Shown: positions 25,681 to 34,557, counted from the stretch's first letter. The stretch: DNA of 52,608 bases from Cupriavidus cauae (GCF_008632125.1 NZ_VWRN01000050.1:1-52608), one strand, 5' to 3'. Numbers and translations are program-made. The notes: generated by a model not told the origin, from the letters alone.

Positions 25681-26640
25681 TCAGCGCTTGGGCCGGGTGC
25701 TGAAATGACGATGCAACGCGCTCAGAACCGGTATGCCTTCGGCGAGCAATTGGTCGTCGTCCCGAGCGGTCTGCCGCAGCCCTGACAGCATCGCTTCGAG
25801 ACCGGCGGCCTCCGCGGGCGGGTCCCCGCCGACATCCAGGGCATGGACGATCGCGGCGATGCGGGCAAGGGCGCGGTCTTCCTCCAGCCCAAAGCTGGCC
25901 AACAACACCTCGAAACTGACGCGCTGGCCCACGTGCGTGAAAGCGGCACCGTCGAAATCGAATCCAAGCGCGTCATCGGGACACGCCTGCGGATCAGCAA
26001 GCCAGAGGAATGTCGCGTGCGGATCAATGAAGCGCTGAATCAGCCAGGCGCAGGCGATGCGGTCAATCCAAATATGTCGCCGTGTTGCCCAGCGGCGTCC
26101 CTGGTACTGGGCGGGATCCCTGGGAACGATGCCCATGTCCGCCGCGTGCGGCTCACCTGGCGAGAGAACCCGACCGGCCCCGCGCTGAAATGCGTCCCAG
26201 CTCGCGGACACTCGGTTGGACGCGTCGTTGGGAAAAAAGTCGACGGCACGAATGGCGTTGATGGCGCGTTGGTAACGGTCAAGCAAGCGCCGGACTTCGG
26301 CGGCATTGCTTTGCGCAAGAGCGGCGCCGCTTTGATCGATGTCCGCCTGCAACTGGGCGTAGTCCGGCGAGCGGTCGAACAACAGTGCAAAGGCGCGCTC
26401 CTGCTCCCCATCGGCGCTGACAGCCAAGAGCCAAGCCTCTCCCTGGTGACGACGCACATCCGTGGCCAACAGGTTCAGCCGCTCGGCGCGTTCGGGGGAC
26501 GCAGGAAGCAAGTAGGCGCCATCGCGCAGCGTGGCGCAGCCAAGCGCATTCACGGCGCGCCATAACCGCATGCGAGCGGTGGTGCTGCCAGCGGGCAGCG
26601 TAACGAGAAGGAGGAGCCAGGGAGCAGCGAGGTATGTCAT
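25681..26640 (-). CDS. chrB: Chromate-sensing regulator ChrB
   Basis: This encodes 319 residues from the ATG at 26640. The N-terminal half (about 1-150) has the predicted DNA-binding segment with Arg/Leu-rich helices (TTARMRLWRAVNALG), and the C-terminal half carries the Chrome_Resist domain with RRHIWIDRIACAWLIQRFIDP and HVGQRVSFEVLL. ChrB represses chrBA-type promoters until chromate is present. Two inverted repeats with TCTACA arms lie 30 and 123 bp upstream of the start and are probable operators. It is the first gene of the chromate operon. Its end is 22 bp from chrA. Confidence 0.93.
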   Translation of the reverse strand: MTYLAAPWLLLLVTLPAGSTTARMRLWRAVNALGCATLRDGAYLLPASPERAERLNLLATDVRRHQGEAWLLAVSADGEQERAFALLFDRSPDYAQLQADIDQSGAALAQSNAAEVRRLLDRYQRAINAIRAVDFFPNDASNRVSASWDAFQRGAGRVLSPGEPHAADMGIVPRDPAQYQGRRWATRRHIWIDRIACAWLIQRFIDPHATFLWLADPQACPDDALGFDFDGAAFTHVGQRVSFEVLLASFGLEEDRALARIAAIVHALDVGGDPPAEAAGLEAMLSGLRQTARDDDQLLAEGIPVLSALHRHFSTRPKR

Positions 26641-26669
26641 CGCTGCAAGCGTAGGCCTTCGTAGCGTGT

Positions 26670-26685
26670 TCTACAACTGTGTAGA
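26670..26685. promoter_or_regulatory. Candidate ChrB operator, proximal
   Basis: TCTACA-ACTG-TGTAGA is a perfect inverted repeat with a 4-bp spacer, 30 bp upstream of the chrB start codon, in the expected promoter position. A related site lies at 26763-26788. Confidence 0.6.
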
Positions 26686-26762
26686 GATCATTACAGGCGT
26701 TACCAATGCCGCATTGCGATGGCCGAGTTCGATAGACGTTCCCCGGTGGGCGTCATCAATGT

Positions 26763-26788
26763 TCTACAAGACGGTCAAGGTTTGTAGA
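26763..26788. promoter_or_regulatory. Candidate ChrB operator, distal
   Basis: Perfect inverted arms TCTACAA and TTGTAGA are separated by 12 bp. They share the TCTACA/TGTAGA halves with the proximal site, 78 bp nearer chrB. Confidence 0.5.
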
Positions 26789-26840
26789 GCCTAGCGGGGC
26801 TCCGAGCCATTCTCGCCAAAATACGAACGGCACAGTATGC

Positions 26841-26852
26841 TTATCATAATAG
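26841..26852 (+). promoter_or_regulatory. Single right arm of the recombinase core site
   Basis: TTATCATAATAG differs by one base from the right arm at 11467-11478. It stands at the same distance from the recombinase start. The left inverted arm present in copy 1 is missing here. The shared sequence between the two loci begins at about this arm. Confidence 0.45.
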
Positions 26853-26879
26853 CCATTTCGGTGCGCTAAACTGGCGCCC

Positions 26880-28613
26880 ATGAAATCGCGCCTGACCCTA
26901 CCGAACTCCGCATCTGCCGCCAGCACGGGTATGGATACGGCCTCCGCCGATGCTTCCACGGCATTCCCCGATGCCGCCTCCCTGGCCGCGCTGCGTGCCT
27001 GGCATGCCGGCCTCAGCTCCCGGCAAGCCGTGGCGCAATACCTGGGAGAGGAGAGGGCGCGCGGCCAATCCTCGCGCGCCGTGCTGGGCCGCATTCGCCG
27101 CCGGCTCGCCTCGCTGGCACGCGAGCGCGGCCGCGACGATCTGGCCGCGTTGTTCGAGATACCGGCGTCGGCGCGGGTGGCGCAGGGCAGGGCGGCCGAC
27201 CGTGCTATTGAGGTCTTGCGCACGCTGCCCACGCCACAGCCAGCGATCACCGACGACATCAGTCGCTGGCTGCCGGCTCGCGCCGTCGCTGCCTTGCGCG
27301 CCCACGGCATCGAGACGCTGGCGGCGCTGACGGTGCGCGTGCCCAGGCGTCGACGCTGGTGGGCAACCATCCCCGGGCTGGGCGCTACCGGTGCCAGACA
27401 GATCGAGGCGTTCTTCGCCGCGCATCCTGAGCTGACCGAGCGGGCCCGCGCGCTGATCGTGCAGGAGCGGCGCAGCAGCGTCGTGCCGTGGGAGCAACTA
27501 CGCTTGCCCCATCAGGTCGACGGCTCCGAAGGGCGCTTTCGCGCCCCGCGCGCGACGTGCACCTTGACCGCGGACAACGACTACGAGGCGGTGCAGGCCT
27601 GGCTGGCACTGCACGAGTCGCCGGCCACTCATCGCACCTACCGCAAGGAAGCGGAACGGCTGATGCTGTGGGCCATCGTCGAGCGTCAGCGGCCGCTGTC
27701 GTCGTTGACCACCGAAGACGCCGTGGCCTACCGCACCTTCCTGCGGCGGCCCATGCCGCGAGAGCGGTGGGTCGGGCCGCCACGCCCGCGCTCGTCGCCG
27801 GACTGGCGGCCGTTCACCGGTGCGCTGGCCGCACGCTCGGTCGCCCATGCGCTGTCGATCCTTGGGGCGATGTTCCGCTGGCTGGTCGAGCAACGCTACG
27901 TGCTGGCCAATCCCTTCGCCGGCATCAAGGTGCGCGGCGGCGGCCGCACCGCGGCGCTGGACAATTCGCGCGCCTTTACCGACGGTGAATGGAAGTTAGT
28001 GCGGACCATTGCTGACGGGCTCGAATGGTCCCACGGCTGGGAGGCCGCCGCGGCGCAGCGCCTGCGCTTCGTGCTGGATTTTGCCTATGCGACCGGGCTA
28101 CGCCCCAGCGAGCTGGTAGGAGCCACGCTCGGGGATGTCTGGACCGACGCGCAAGGCGACGAATGGCTCAAGCTGACCGGCAAGGGCGGCCGCAGCGGCA
28201 ACGTGGCAATGCCCCCGTTGGCGCGACGGGCGGTGGAGCGCTACCTGACGGAACGCGGACTGCCCATCAGTCGGCGTTTGTGGCGTCCCGAGGTTCGCCT
28301 GGTCGGTGATCTGGGCGGCGAGCCCGAGATCGGCATCTCGAGCACGCGGCTATGGCATGTGGTGAAGCGGTTCTTCAAGCTGGCTGCGGATGTCATTGGT
28401 GCGGACCATCCCGCGGCCGCGGACAAGCTGCGCCGCGCCAGTCCACACTGGATGCGCCATACGCACGCCACACACGCGCTAGGAAGCGGCGCGGAACTGA
28501 CCATCGTTCGAGACAACCTGCGGCATGCGTCCGTGTCGACGACGTCGGTCTATCTGCATAGCGATGAAGTCAAACGGGCCCGGCAGATCGGAGAGGCATT
28601 TGGGGCCAAATGA
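26880..28613 (+). CDS. Tyrosine recombinase/integrase, copy 2
   Basis: This encodes 577 residues and is the second copy of the gene at 11506, in the same orientation. All catalytic residues are intact, in ATGLRPSELV, HWMRHTHATH, LRHAS and STTSVYLH. About 33 residue changes are spread over the first three quarters, while the last ~340 bp show only three differences that I can see, suggesting recent gene conversion. The final codons differ (FGAK then stop, against FGA then stop). Upstream it keeps one arm of the core site; downstream it keeps two 19-bp repeats. The two copies bracket about 15 kb of metal-resistance genes. Confidence 0.93.
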   Translation: MKSRLTLPNSASAASTGMDTASADASTAFPDAASLAALRAWHAGLSSRQAVAQYLGEERARGQSSRAVLGRIRRRLASLARERGRDDLAALFEIPASARVAQGRAADRAIEVLRTLPTPQPAITDDISRWLPARAVAALRAHGIETLAALTVRVPRRRRWWATIPGLGATGARQIEAFFAAHPELTERARALIVQERRSSVVPWEQLRLPHQVDGSEGRFRAPRATCTLTADNDYEAVQAWLALHESPATHRTYRKEAERLMLWAIVERQRPLSSLTTEDAVAYRTFLRRPMPRERWVGPPRPRSSPDWRPFTGALAARSVAHALSILGAMFRWLVEQRYVLANPFAGIKVRGGGRTAALDNSRAFTDGEWKLVRTIADGLEWSHGWEAAAAQRLRFVLDFAYATGLRPSELVGATLGDVWTDAQGDEWLKLTGKGGRSGNVAMPPLARRAVERYLTERGLPISRRLWRPEVRLVGDLGGEPEIGISSTRLWHVVKRFFKLAADVIGADHPAAADKLRRASPHWMRHTHATHALGSGAELTIVRDNLRHASVSTTSVYLHSDEVKRARQIGEAFGAK

Positions 28614-28703
28614 CACCCGCAAGGGCGTCCACAGCGGGCTGTACGGACGAACAAGGCGTCATCGGAACTGCCAGCATCCGAAAGGTGAGCGCCTAGGGGG
28701 CGG

Positions 28704-28745
28704 GTAACAAATTTATGCAAAAACGGGTAACAAACTTCTGCAAAT
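28704..28745. repeat. Two 19-bp GTAACAAA repeats after recombinase copy 2
   Basis: Copies at 28704-28722 and 28727-28745 are identical to those at 13561-13579 and 13584-13602, and homology between the two loci ends about 7 bp later. They mark the right limit of the duplicated recombinase unit. Confidence 0.75.
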
Positions 28746-29526
28746 TAACGTGAGCCGGCCAGGAGCGCGCGGCGCAGGGATATCTGCCATTTAACATAAC
28801 AAACATTATCGGCGGCACGAGTGTTAGGCGTGAATAGAAATGTCACCTTCTGGATAAATAGAAATGTCCGTGCTGGGAGTCGCCCCGACGTTGCAGTCGC
28901 CGGCGGGTCGAGGTCCGAGCCACTCTGGTTCGACTGGGAAAGGATTCTGCCGAGCCAATCCTCGCGCAAGACGCTTGGCCGGTCGAGCTTGGCCGGTCGA
29001 AACTGCAGCATGTCCGATTGGACTGCTTTCCATCTCAAAGCGAATGGCTGGAATTTTCCCATTTAGCCAAAAAAGACGCCGAGATGCCTTCGGCGTACGA
29101 ATTGAGGAATGCAAGTCATCGGCCTTTGCTGGAGTGGAAATATTCTCGGGCGTCGCATTTATCGGCATGCACGGGTTGGAAGTCGCGATAAATGAATATA
29201 TCCGCCGTTTGTCACGCTGCCCGCCGGGAATGAGGTCAATTCAAATCCATGGCCGGCGAGATATCTCCCTCTGCAGTGGTTCGTTCTCGGTGGCGCCACC
29301 CCTTGGCCGACCGGTCCGCGCCGCCTTCAAAGCCGCGCCGACGCAATATGTAGCACACATTACCGTCGCTGGCGGTCGAGCTCATCGACCGAAACCGGGA
29401 TGGCATTACTCCGGTGCATGGAACATATGCCGGTTCACAATAAATGCTTCGGCGGGGATGTTTTCGCATTGAGAACTTCCCTGCGCGCTATAGACTGCTT
29501 ATTTCCCAGCGCGATATTTATGAATT
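28746..29526. other. Gene-poor junction with a possible insertion-sequence end
   Basis: No convincing gene was found in about 780 bp; the longest frame (202 residues, 28864-29472) has irregular composition and no motif. At 28833-28844 and 28857-28868 the 12-mer AATAGAAATGTC occurs twice, 24 bp apart, resembling the repeated termini of IS21-family elements. GC content is lower than on either side. I read it as scarred sequence at the island's right edge. Confidence 0.4.
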
Positions 29527-29543
29527 ATTCCGCACAGCGGAAT
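29527..29543. promoter_or_regulatory. IclR-type operator palindrome
   Basis: ATTCCGC-ACA-GCGGAAT is a perfect 17-bp palindrome directly followed by AT-rich sequence (ATATATAAG) that could be the -10 region. TTCCGC-N3-GCGGAA palindromes are known for IclR-family regulators. It lies 48 bp upstream of the lipoprotein gene start. Confidence 0.55.
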
Positions 29544-29591
29544 ATATAAGGCCATCAGTGCCGATTTCCACTGAAACATCAGGAGACAATC

Positions 29592-32309
29592 ATGGTTTGG
29601 CAAAGCGCCCCACAAAGAGCGGGCAATCGATCCGTCGCACGGGAAGGCCGACGGGGAACTCGGACCGCCCTGCCCTTTGCAGTCGTCGGGCTGACGGCTT
29701 TGGTGCTTTCTGTTTCCGGATGTGGAGGCGACCGCGACGAACCCGCGAAACCGGCGGTGACGGTCAAGAGCCTGTCTTCGCCGGAGGGATTGGTCAGTGG
29801 CGATGACACGTTGATCGAACTGACGCAGGCCGATGGCGGCAACATTGCCGGCGCGAAGGTCAAGCTGAACGGCGTCGATGTCACGGGCAGCTTCAAGCCG
29901 AATCCGTCGAGAAAATCGATGCTTGGCCTGGTGTCAGGGCTGAAGCAAGGCGAGAACAGGATCGACGTCGTCGACGCGGCCGCCGACGCGAAGGTGCGCG
30001 GATCGTTGACGCTGACCGCCTATCCCATCCAGGGACCGATTCTGTACGCGCCCCAGGAAGGCAGCTTCCACTGCCAGACCGATACGTTCACGGTCTATCC
30101 GGGCGGCCCGACGCTCACCGCGGGGCCGAACACCGATCCCAATTGCGCCGCCCCAACCCGGGTCGATTGGGTCTATCACGATGCGACGAAGTCAGGAACC
30201 GCGGTCTGGCAGCCGTACGATCCGGCGAATCCGCCGGCCAATGTAGAGACAACCACGCTGCTCGATGGCCGAACCGTGCCGTATATCGTTCGACTGGAGA
30301 CCGGCGTCATCAATCGAGGCATTTACCAGATCGCCGTGCTGGGAGATCCAAAGAAGAACCCGAATCCCAGCGCGGTGAATCCGCCCAGTGAATTCAACGG
30401 GCGGCTGGTCTACCCGTTCGGGCAGAGTTGCGGAGGCGGCTGGTATGTCCAGGGCCGATCGATGGGCCCCGTGGGCGGCTCGAACAATTCCGCGAACGGC
30501 GCGGCCGGCGATTTCAATGCCTTGAATGATCTTCCGCTCAGCAAGGGGTTCGCGGTAGCCAATTCCACGCTGAATTATTTCGGCCAGAACTGCAATCACA
30601 TCATCTCCGCCGAAACCATGATGATGGTCAAGGAGCGGTTCATCGAAGCGAACGGGCCGGTGCTTTACACGATGGGTTGGGGTTCCTCCGGATCGGCCAT
30701 GCAGCAGAGCATGATTGCCGATACCTATCCGGGACTGCTGGATGGCATCGTCATGCTGGCGGGCTTTCCGGATAACGGCGGCCCGCAAAGCATGGAAGGC
30801 CGTCTGTTCTACAACTTCCAGCTCAATCATACGAAGGGCGGGACGACGCAGAACGGGACCTACTCGCCTGTCCCCAACAGTCCTTACGATCCGACTTACG
30901 ACAATGCCACCGCCGCCAGGCGCGCCGCGGACCCGACGCTGTTGAACTGGACCAACGCGGAGATTGCCGCTGCCTCGGGTTATGGCACCTATCACAGCGT
31001 TCGCCAGCAAGCCAGCTTCTGGGCCGCGCGAACGGATTCGGTTCTGCGGCCGGCGAACCAGGGCGATCGGGACAACGTGATGGGAGGCGCCGGAAACAGC
31101 TCCGTGTTCAATGCGGTCATCGGCAATGCCGAGAAGTACAGCCCGGCCAACGTGGTGACCAGCGCGCCCATGGGCGTCCTGCCGGCGCCGCCGGTCAGCC
31201 TGCTGCCCGCCAATCCGACCGGTCTTCGTCCCAACGTGAACGACCACAACAAGAACATTCTTGGCGTGGATCCGTCGACGGGATTCGCTCGTTCGTTCAC
31301 CGGAAATGTCGGCATCCAGTACGGCCTCAACGCGTTGAACACCGGTTTGATTTCCATGGCGCAATTCATCGACCTCAATCGCAAAATTGGCGGCCAGGAT
31401 ATTGACGGCAATCTCCGCACGGATCGCATGCGCGCGGACGCCGAGGCGCTGAAGCGGGCCTATCAGACGGGCATGATCATGTATGGCGGGGCCGGCCTTC
31501 GTAGTACCGCCATCCTGAACCTCGATGGCTTGAACAACGAGTTCACGGGCGCCGGGGATATGCATCTGAAGTTCTTCCACTTCATTGTCCGCGCCCGTAT
31601 CGCGGCGGCAACGGGCCAGTTCGCGAATCATGTCATGTGGACTGGAACGGCCAATGTGGGCAGCTTCGTGCACGATCCGAATGCCCACCATACGATGCCC
31701 GTTCAGGCTCCGCGCCCCGCTCACACCGGGCGATCGTTGCCGGCCATGCAAGAGGCGTTCTTTGGCATGGACCGATGGCTGACCGCGGTGGTCAGCGACC
31801 GCACCGCCGATTCGCGCGCGGCAAAAGTCGTGAAGAACAAACCGGCTGACATCGTCGATGGCTGTTTCGGTGCCACCACGGCTGGCGCGGCCGACGACTT
31901 TATCGCGGAGCCGCAGCGATTCGGCGGATTCAGCACCGTGTTCCGCAAGGGCAATGGCAGCAATTCGCCGGCCGACGTCGTCGAGGTCAGCGAAACGCCG
32001 TCGCGATGCAATTCGATGTTCCCTGCCTCGTCGTATCCCCGCTTCGAGGCGGGCGAGCCGCTCCATGCCCGGACGATGCAATGCCAGCTCAAGCCCGTGA
32101 CGGTCAGCGACTACGCGGGCTACGCGGAACGCAATCCGTCGTGGACCGGTTCGCAGCAAGAGGCCGATCTCGCGGCGTTACGCGCGGTGTTCCCGGGTGG
32201 AGTCTGCGACTACAGCAAGCCCGGTGAGCAGGAGCAGCCGCTGGCGGGCACATGGATCCGGATTACGCCGGACAACGGGATGGTGATCGGACATCCGCTC
32301 GCACCGTAA
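29592..32309 (+). CDS. DUF6351-family lipoprotein, probable alpha/beta hydrolase-like enzyme
   Basis: This encodes 905 residues from the ATG at 29592, behind the ribosome site AGGAGA. An Arg-rich start leads to a hydrophobic segment and the lipobox VSGC (about residue 45), so it is a lipid-anchored envelope protein. An Ig-like beta domain (about 60-150) precedes a large region with FGQSCGGGW and MGWGSSGSAMQ, where S365 or S366 may be a nucleophile; the motif is not an exact GxSxG. The overall pattern fits the DUF6351 family, loosely related to tannase or polyhydroxybutyrate hydrolases. The substrate is unknown. It stands alone behind an IclR-type palindrome. Confidence 0.8.
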   Translation: MVWQSAPQRAGNRSVAREGRRGTRTALPFAVVGLTALVLSVSGCGGDRDEPAKPAVTVKSLSSPEGLVSGDDTLIELTQADGGNIAGAKVKLNGVDVTGSFKPNPSRKSMLGLVSGLKQGENRIDVVDAAADAKVRGSLTLTAYPIQGPILYAPQEGSFHCQTDTFTVYPGGPTLTAGPNTDPNCAAPTRVDWVYHDATKSGTAVWQPYDPANPPANVETTTLLDGRTVPYIVRLETGVINRGIYQIAVLGDPKKNPNPSAVNPPSEFNGRLVYPFGQSCGGGWYVQGRSMGPVGGSNNSANGAAGDFNALNDLPLSKGFAVANSTLNYFGQNCNHIISAETMMMVKERFIEANGPVLYTMGWGSSGSAMQQSMIADTYPGLLDGIVMLAGFPDNGGPQSMEGRLFYNFQLNHTKGGTTQNGTYSPVPNSPYDPTYDNATAARRAADPTLLNWTNAEIAAASGYGTYHSVRQQASFWAARTDSVLRPANQGDRDNVMGGAGNSSVFNAVIGNAEKYSPANVVTSAPMGVLPAPPVSLLPANPTGLRPNVNDHNKNILGVDPSTGFARSFTGNVGIQYGLNALNTGLISMAQFIDLNRKIGGQDIDGNLRTDRMRADAEALKRAYQTGMIMYGGAGLRSTAILNLDGLNNEFTGAGDMHLKFFHFIVRARIAAATGQFANHVMWTGTANVGSFVHDPNAHHTMPVQAPRPAHTGRSLPAMQEAFFGMDRWLTAVVSDRTADSRAAKVVKNKPADIVDGCFGATTAGAADDFIAEPQRFGGFSTVFRKGNGSNSPADVVEVSETPSRCNSMFPASSYPRFEAGEPLHARTMQCQLKPVTVSDYAGYAERNPSWTGSQQEADLAALRAVFPGGVCDYSKPGEQEQPLAGTWIRITPDNGMVIGHPLAP

Positions 32310-32320
32310 TGTCGCGAGGC

Positions 32321-32347
32321 GCGGCGGTGCTCGACGGGCACCGCCGC
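32321..32347. terminator. Strong GC hairpin after the lipoprotein gene
   Basis: A 10-bp perfect stem GCGGCGGTGC/GCACCGCCGC with a 7-base loop lies 11 bp after the stop codon. There is no clean T-tract, so the mechanism of termination is uncertain. Confidence 0.6.
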
Positions 32348-32440
32348 GTTCGCGATGTTGTTGGCAAAGACGCTGCCTCGGCAGGCAGTCGGCCTCGAAA
32401 GCAGTCGAACCTGAGCCCGCATTCGCTCCCGCTGCATTCC

Positions 32441-32485
32441 GCATGGGCAAATTGCGCATGGGCAAATTGCGCGTAGGCAAATTGG
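32441..32485. repeat. Three tandem 15-bp repeats
   Basis: GCATGGGCAAATTGC occurs twice exactly and a third time with three changes, followed by a partial unit. It lies about 100 bp upstream of pheC in otherwise empty sequence. Confidence 0.8.
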
Positions 32486-32586
32486 GCAGGCAATTGCCCA
32501 GCTCGATAGGCCGCCCGGACATTTCGTGCACAATCCCGCTTCGACATCCGAACTACATGTCACAAGTCGATGAGGAGATTTGCGAA

Positions 32587-33369
32587 ATGATCAGCGCAAC
32601 CAAAGCCCTTGCCGTCGTGGCCGCAGCCACCCTGCCCTGCTTCGCGCTGGCCCAGCCGGCCAGTTCGACGCTGAACCGCGTCCAGCAAAGCGGCACGCTG
32701 CGGGTCTGCACGCCGGGCGATTACAAGCCTTTCAGCTTCGAGAAGGCGCCGGGCGTATTCGAGGGGCTGGACGTCGACCTGATGCAGACGCTCGCTGCCG
32801 CGCTGCAGGCCAAGCCGCAATACGTCAAGACGAGCTGGTCGAACCTGATGCCGGACTTCGTGGCCGGCAAATGCGACATCGCCGTGGGCGGTATTTCCGT
32901 GACGCTGGAACGCCAGCGGCAGGCTTATTTCAGTGCGCCCTACATGATCAACGGCAAGACGCCGCTGACCCGCTGCGAGAACGTCGCCAGGTACCAGACC
33001 ATCGAGGCGATCAATCAGCCGGCGGTGCGTGTGATCGCCAATCCCGGCGGCAGCAACGAGCGTTTTGCACGGACGCATCTCGGCCGCGCGCAATTGCGGA
33101 TCCATACGGACAACGTGACCATCTTCGACGAGGTCATCAAGAAGAATGCCGACGTCTTCGTCACGGAAGCCGCCGAAGCCATCGTGCAAAGCAAGGCCCA
33201 TCCGGAACTATGCGCCGTCAATCCGCAGAAGCCGCTGCAGTATGCGGAGATGGCCTATCTGCTGCCGCAGGGCGATGACGTGTTCAAGCACTTCGTGGAC
33301 CAGTGGCTGCATCTGAGCACCGCTACTGGCGACTTCGGGCGCGTGCGGGCCAGGTGGCTGCAGGAGTAA
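32587..33369 (+). CDS. pheC: Periplasmic cyclohexadienyl dehydratase (PheC-like)
   Basis: This enzyme converts prephenate or arogenate to phenylpyruvate or phenylalanine outside the cytoplasm. It has 260 residues from the ATG at 32587, with GAGGAG upstream. A signal peptide ends near ALAQP. The fold is that of a type-2 solute-binding protein. LRVCTPGDYKPFSFE, SWSNLMPDFVAGKCDIAVGGIS, LERQRQAYFSAPYM, NPGGSNERFA and HPELCAVNPQ correspond closely to Pseudomonas PheC as I remember it, more than to amino-acid-binding proteins of ABC systems, and no permease gene is adjacent. A general binding protein remains the alternative. An in-frame ATG at 32557 is a weaker start. Confidence 0.8.
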   Translation: MISATKALAVVAAATLPCFALAQPASSTLNRVQQSGTLRVCTPGDYKPFSFEKAPGVFEGLDVDLMQTLAAALQAKPQYVKTSWSNLMPDFVAGKCDIAVGGISVTLERQRQAYFSAPYMINGKTPLTRCENVARYQTIEAINQPAVRVIANPGGSNERFARTHLGRAQLRIHTDNVTIFDEVIKKNADVFVTEAAEAIVQSKAHPELCAVNPQKPLQYAEMAYLLPQGDDVFKHFVDQWLHLSTATGDFGRVRARWLQE

Positions 33370-33412
33370 GCATGATGATGCCGGCCATGTCCAAGGCGAG
33401 ACTGGCCATGAA

Positions 33413-33712
33413 CTAGCCGGATGCGCCTTCGCGCTCGTGGAGACGCCCTATTTCATCCCCCACAACCTTCACCAAGCTGGACAGTCGCAACGGGTGTATT
33501 GCGAAAACGCTGTTGTTGTTGTCGGATGAAACGCAAAGTCTGATATGACGTACCGTTTCATCCGAGCTTTCTACGCGAAGAACTCTCGTCGTAGATCCTG
33601 GCCTCCAATCGACCCGTTTTAAGAAGTAGGTCCTGCCATTGCCACGCTCTACCGGGTCAACGACAAGGTCGAAGGTCGACGTCAAAAACTCGTGCAATTC
33701 GGACTTGATCAT
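33413..33712 (-). CDS. Small hypothetical protein coupled to a YCII protein
   Basis: This encodes 99 residues from the ATG at 33712, which overlaps the stop of the upstream YCII-family gene (ATGA). It has an alternating strand/helix pattern (TFDLVVDPVERGNGRTYFLKR, then TRVLRVESSDETVRHIRLCVS), a small alpha/beta domain without signal or membrane helix. No family is recognised. The coupling indicates a shared two-gene operon. It converges on pheC with a 43-bp gap. Confidence 0.6.
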   Translation of the reverse strand: MIKSELHEFLTSTFDLVVDPVERGNGRTYFLKRVDWRPGSTTRVLRVESSDETVRHIRLCVSSDNNNSVFAIHPLRLSSLVKVVGDEIGRLHEREGASG

Positions 33713-34002
33713 ATCGTGACGGGGTCAGGGAAGGCGCGGTGCCACGAGTGAATCTCGACTTTTTCTCGCAGACCATGCACCCAGAACGGGTCCGACTGCA
33801 ACAGCGCTTCGACCTCAAGCTTGTTGGCCGCACTGACGATCCATAGCCCTCCGACTGGAGCTTCACAGTCCGCTTCTCTTAAGGAGCCGGCGATGAGGAT
33901 CCGGTCGCGATGCCCGTCAAGCCAGTCGATGTGGGCTTTGAAGTGGCTAGTCCGTACGTGTGTTTGCCCAGGAATATCATGAAAGCGAACGGCGAATAGC
34001 AC
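33709..34002 (-). CDS. YCII-family protein
   Basis: This encodes 97 residues. It is a small dimeric ferredoxin-like-fold protein with the family pattern: FAVRFHD at the start, a central HIDWLDGHRDRILIAGSLRE with the conserved His and Asp, a glycine-containing strand VGGLWIVSA and the C-terminal DPFWVHGLREKVEIHSWH. YCII proteins are putative small-molecule enzymes whose roles are mostly unknown. It is first in a two-gene minus-strand operon. Length is typical. Confidence 0.85.
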   Translation of the reverse strand: MLFAVRFHDIPGQTHVRTSHFKAHIDWLDGHRDRILIAGSLREADCEAPVGGLWIVSAANKLEVEALLQSDPFWVHGLREKVEIHSWHRAFPDPVTI

Positions 34003-34077
34003 TCTTTCCCCTCTTCCTCGTATGTATCCGGGAATACGTCGGCAGCGTCGTGGATGCTCTGCGATTCTGATGGCAAC

Positions 34078-34476
34078 CTACTTCTTTGCCTTTGTGCCAT
34101 TCAGCAAAGCCGCCGCACGCACCAACTCCTTCAACGCCTTCTCGTCGATTTGCGCGCCTTCCGCGAAATCGATGGCCCGTCTCGTATTGCCTTCAAGACT
34201 CGAATTGAACAACCCTGCCGGATCCGGCAATGAAGCGCCCTTTGCGAACGTCATCTTGACGACGCTCTTGTAGGTCTCGCCGGTGCAAATGATGCCGTTG
34301 TGCGACCACACCGGAACGCCGCGCCATTTCCATTCCTCGATGACGTTCGGGTCGGCTTCCTTGATCAGGGCGCGGAGTCTGGCGAGCATTTCGCCTCGCC
34401 AGTCGCCCAGTTCCTCGATGCGGGCGTCGATCAATGCGGAGGCGGATTGGTCTTGCGGCAATTCGTTGTTCTTCAT
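34078..34476 (-). CDS. DUF1801 (YdhG-like) protein
   Basis: This encodes 132 residues from the ATG at 34476, which has a GGGAG ribosome site; the longer frame upstream overlaps the divergent membrane-protein promoter. The family core is visible: LRALIKEADPNVIEEWKWRGVPVW, SHNGIICTGETYKSVVKMTFAKGASLPDP and the C-terminal NTRRAIDF with a basic helix ending in NGTKAKK. These form the iron-chaperone-like (frataxin-like) fold noted for DUF1801. The function is not established. It is divergent from the YnfA-family gene, with 81 bp between starts. Confidence 0.88.
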   Translation of the reverse strand: MKNNELPQDQSASALIDARIEELGDWRGEMLARLRALIKEADPNVIEEWKWRGVPVWSHNGIICTGETYKSVVKMTFAKGASLPDPAGLFNSSLEGNTRRAIDFAEGAQIDEKALKELVRAAALLNGTKAKK

Positions 34477-34557
34477 ATCGATGTCTCCCGGCGCAGGCAG
34501 CTCGTACCTTAGCACCGTTCCGTCAGCCTGACGGAAACTCCGCAGCGCCATGGGACA

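Noticed and set aside
28864..29472. 202-residue frame in the island border
   Set aside because: Irregular composition, no ribosome site, no motif, and it overlaps a suspected insertion-sequence remnant.
30192..32159. 655-residue open frame on the minus strand
   Set aside because: It is antisense to the DUF6351 gene, with His/Arg-rich shadow composition and no motif; high GC keeps such frames open.
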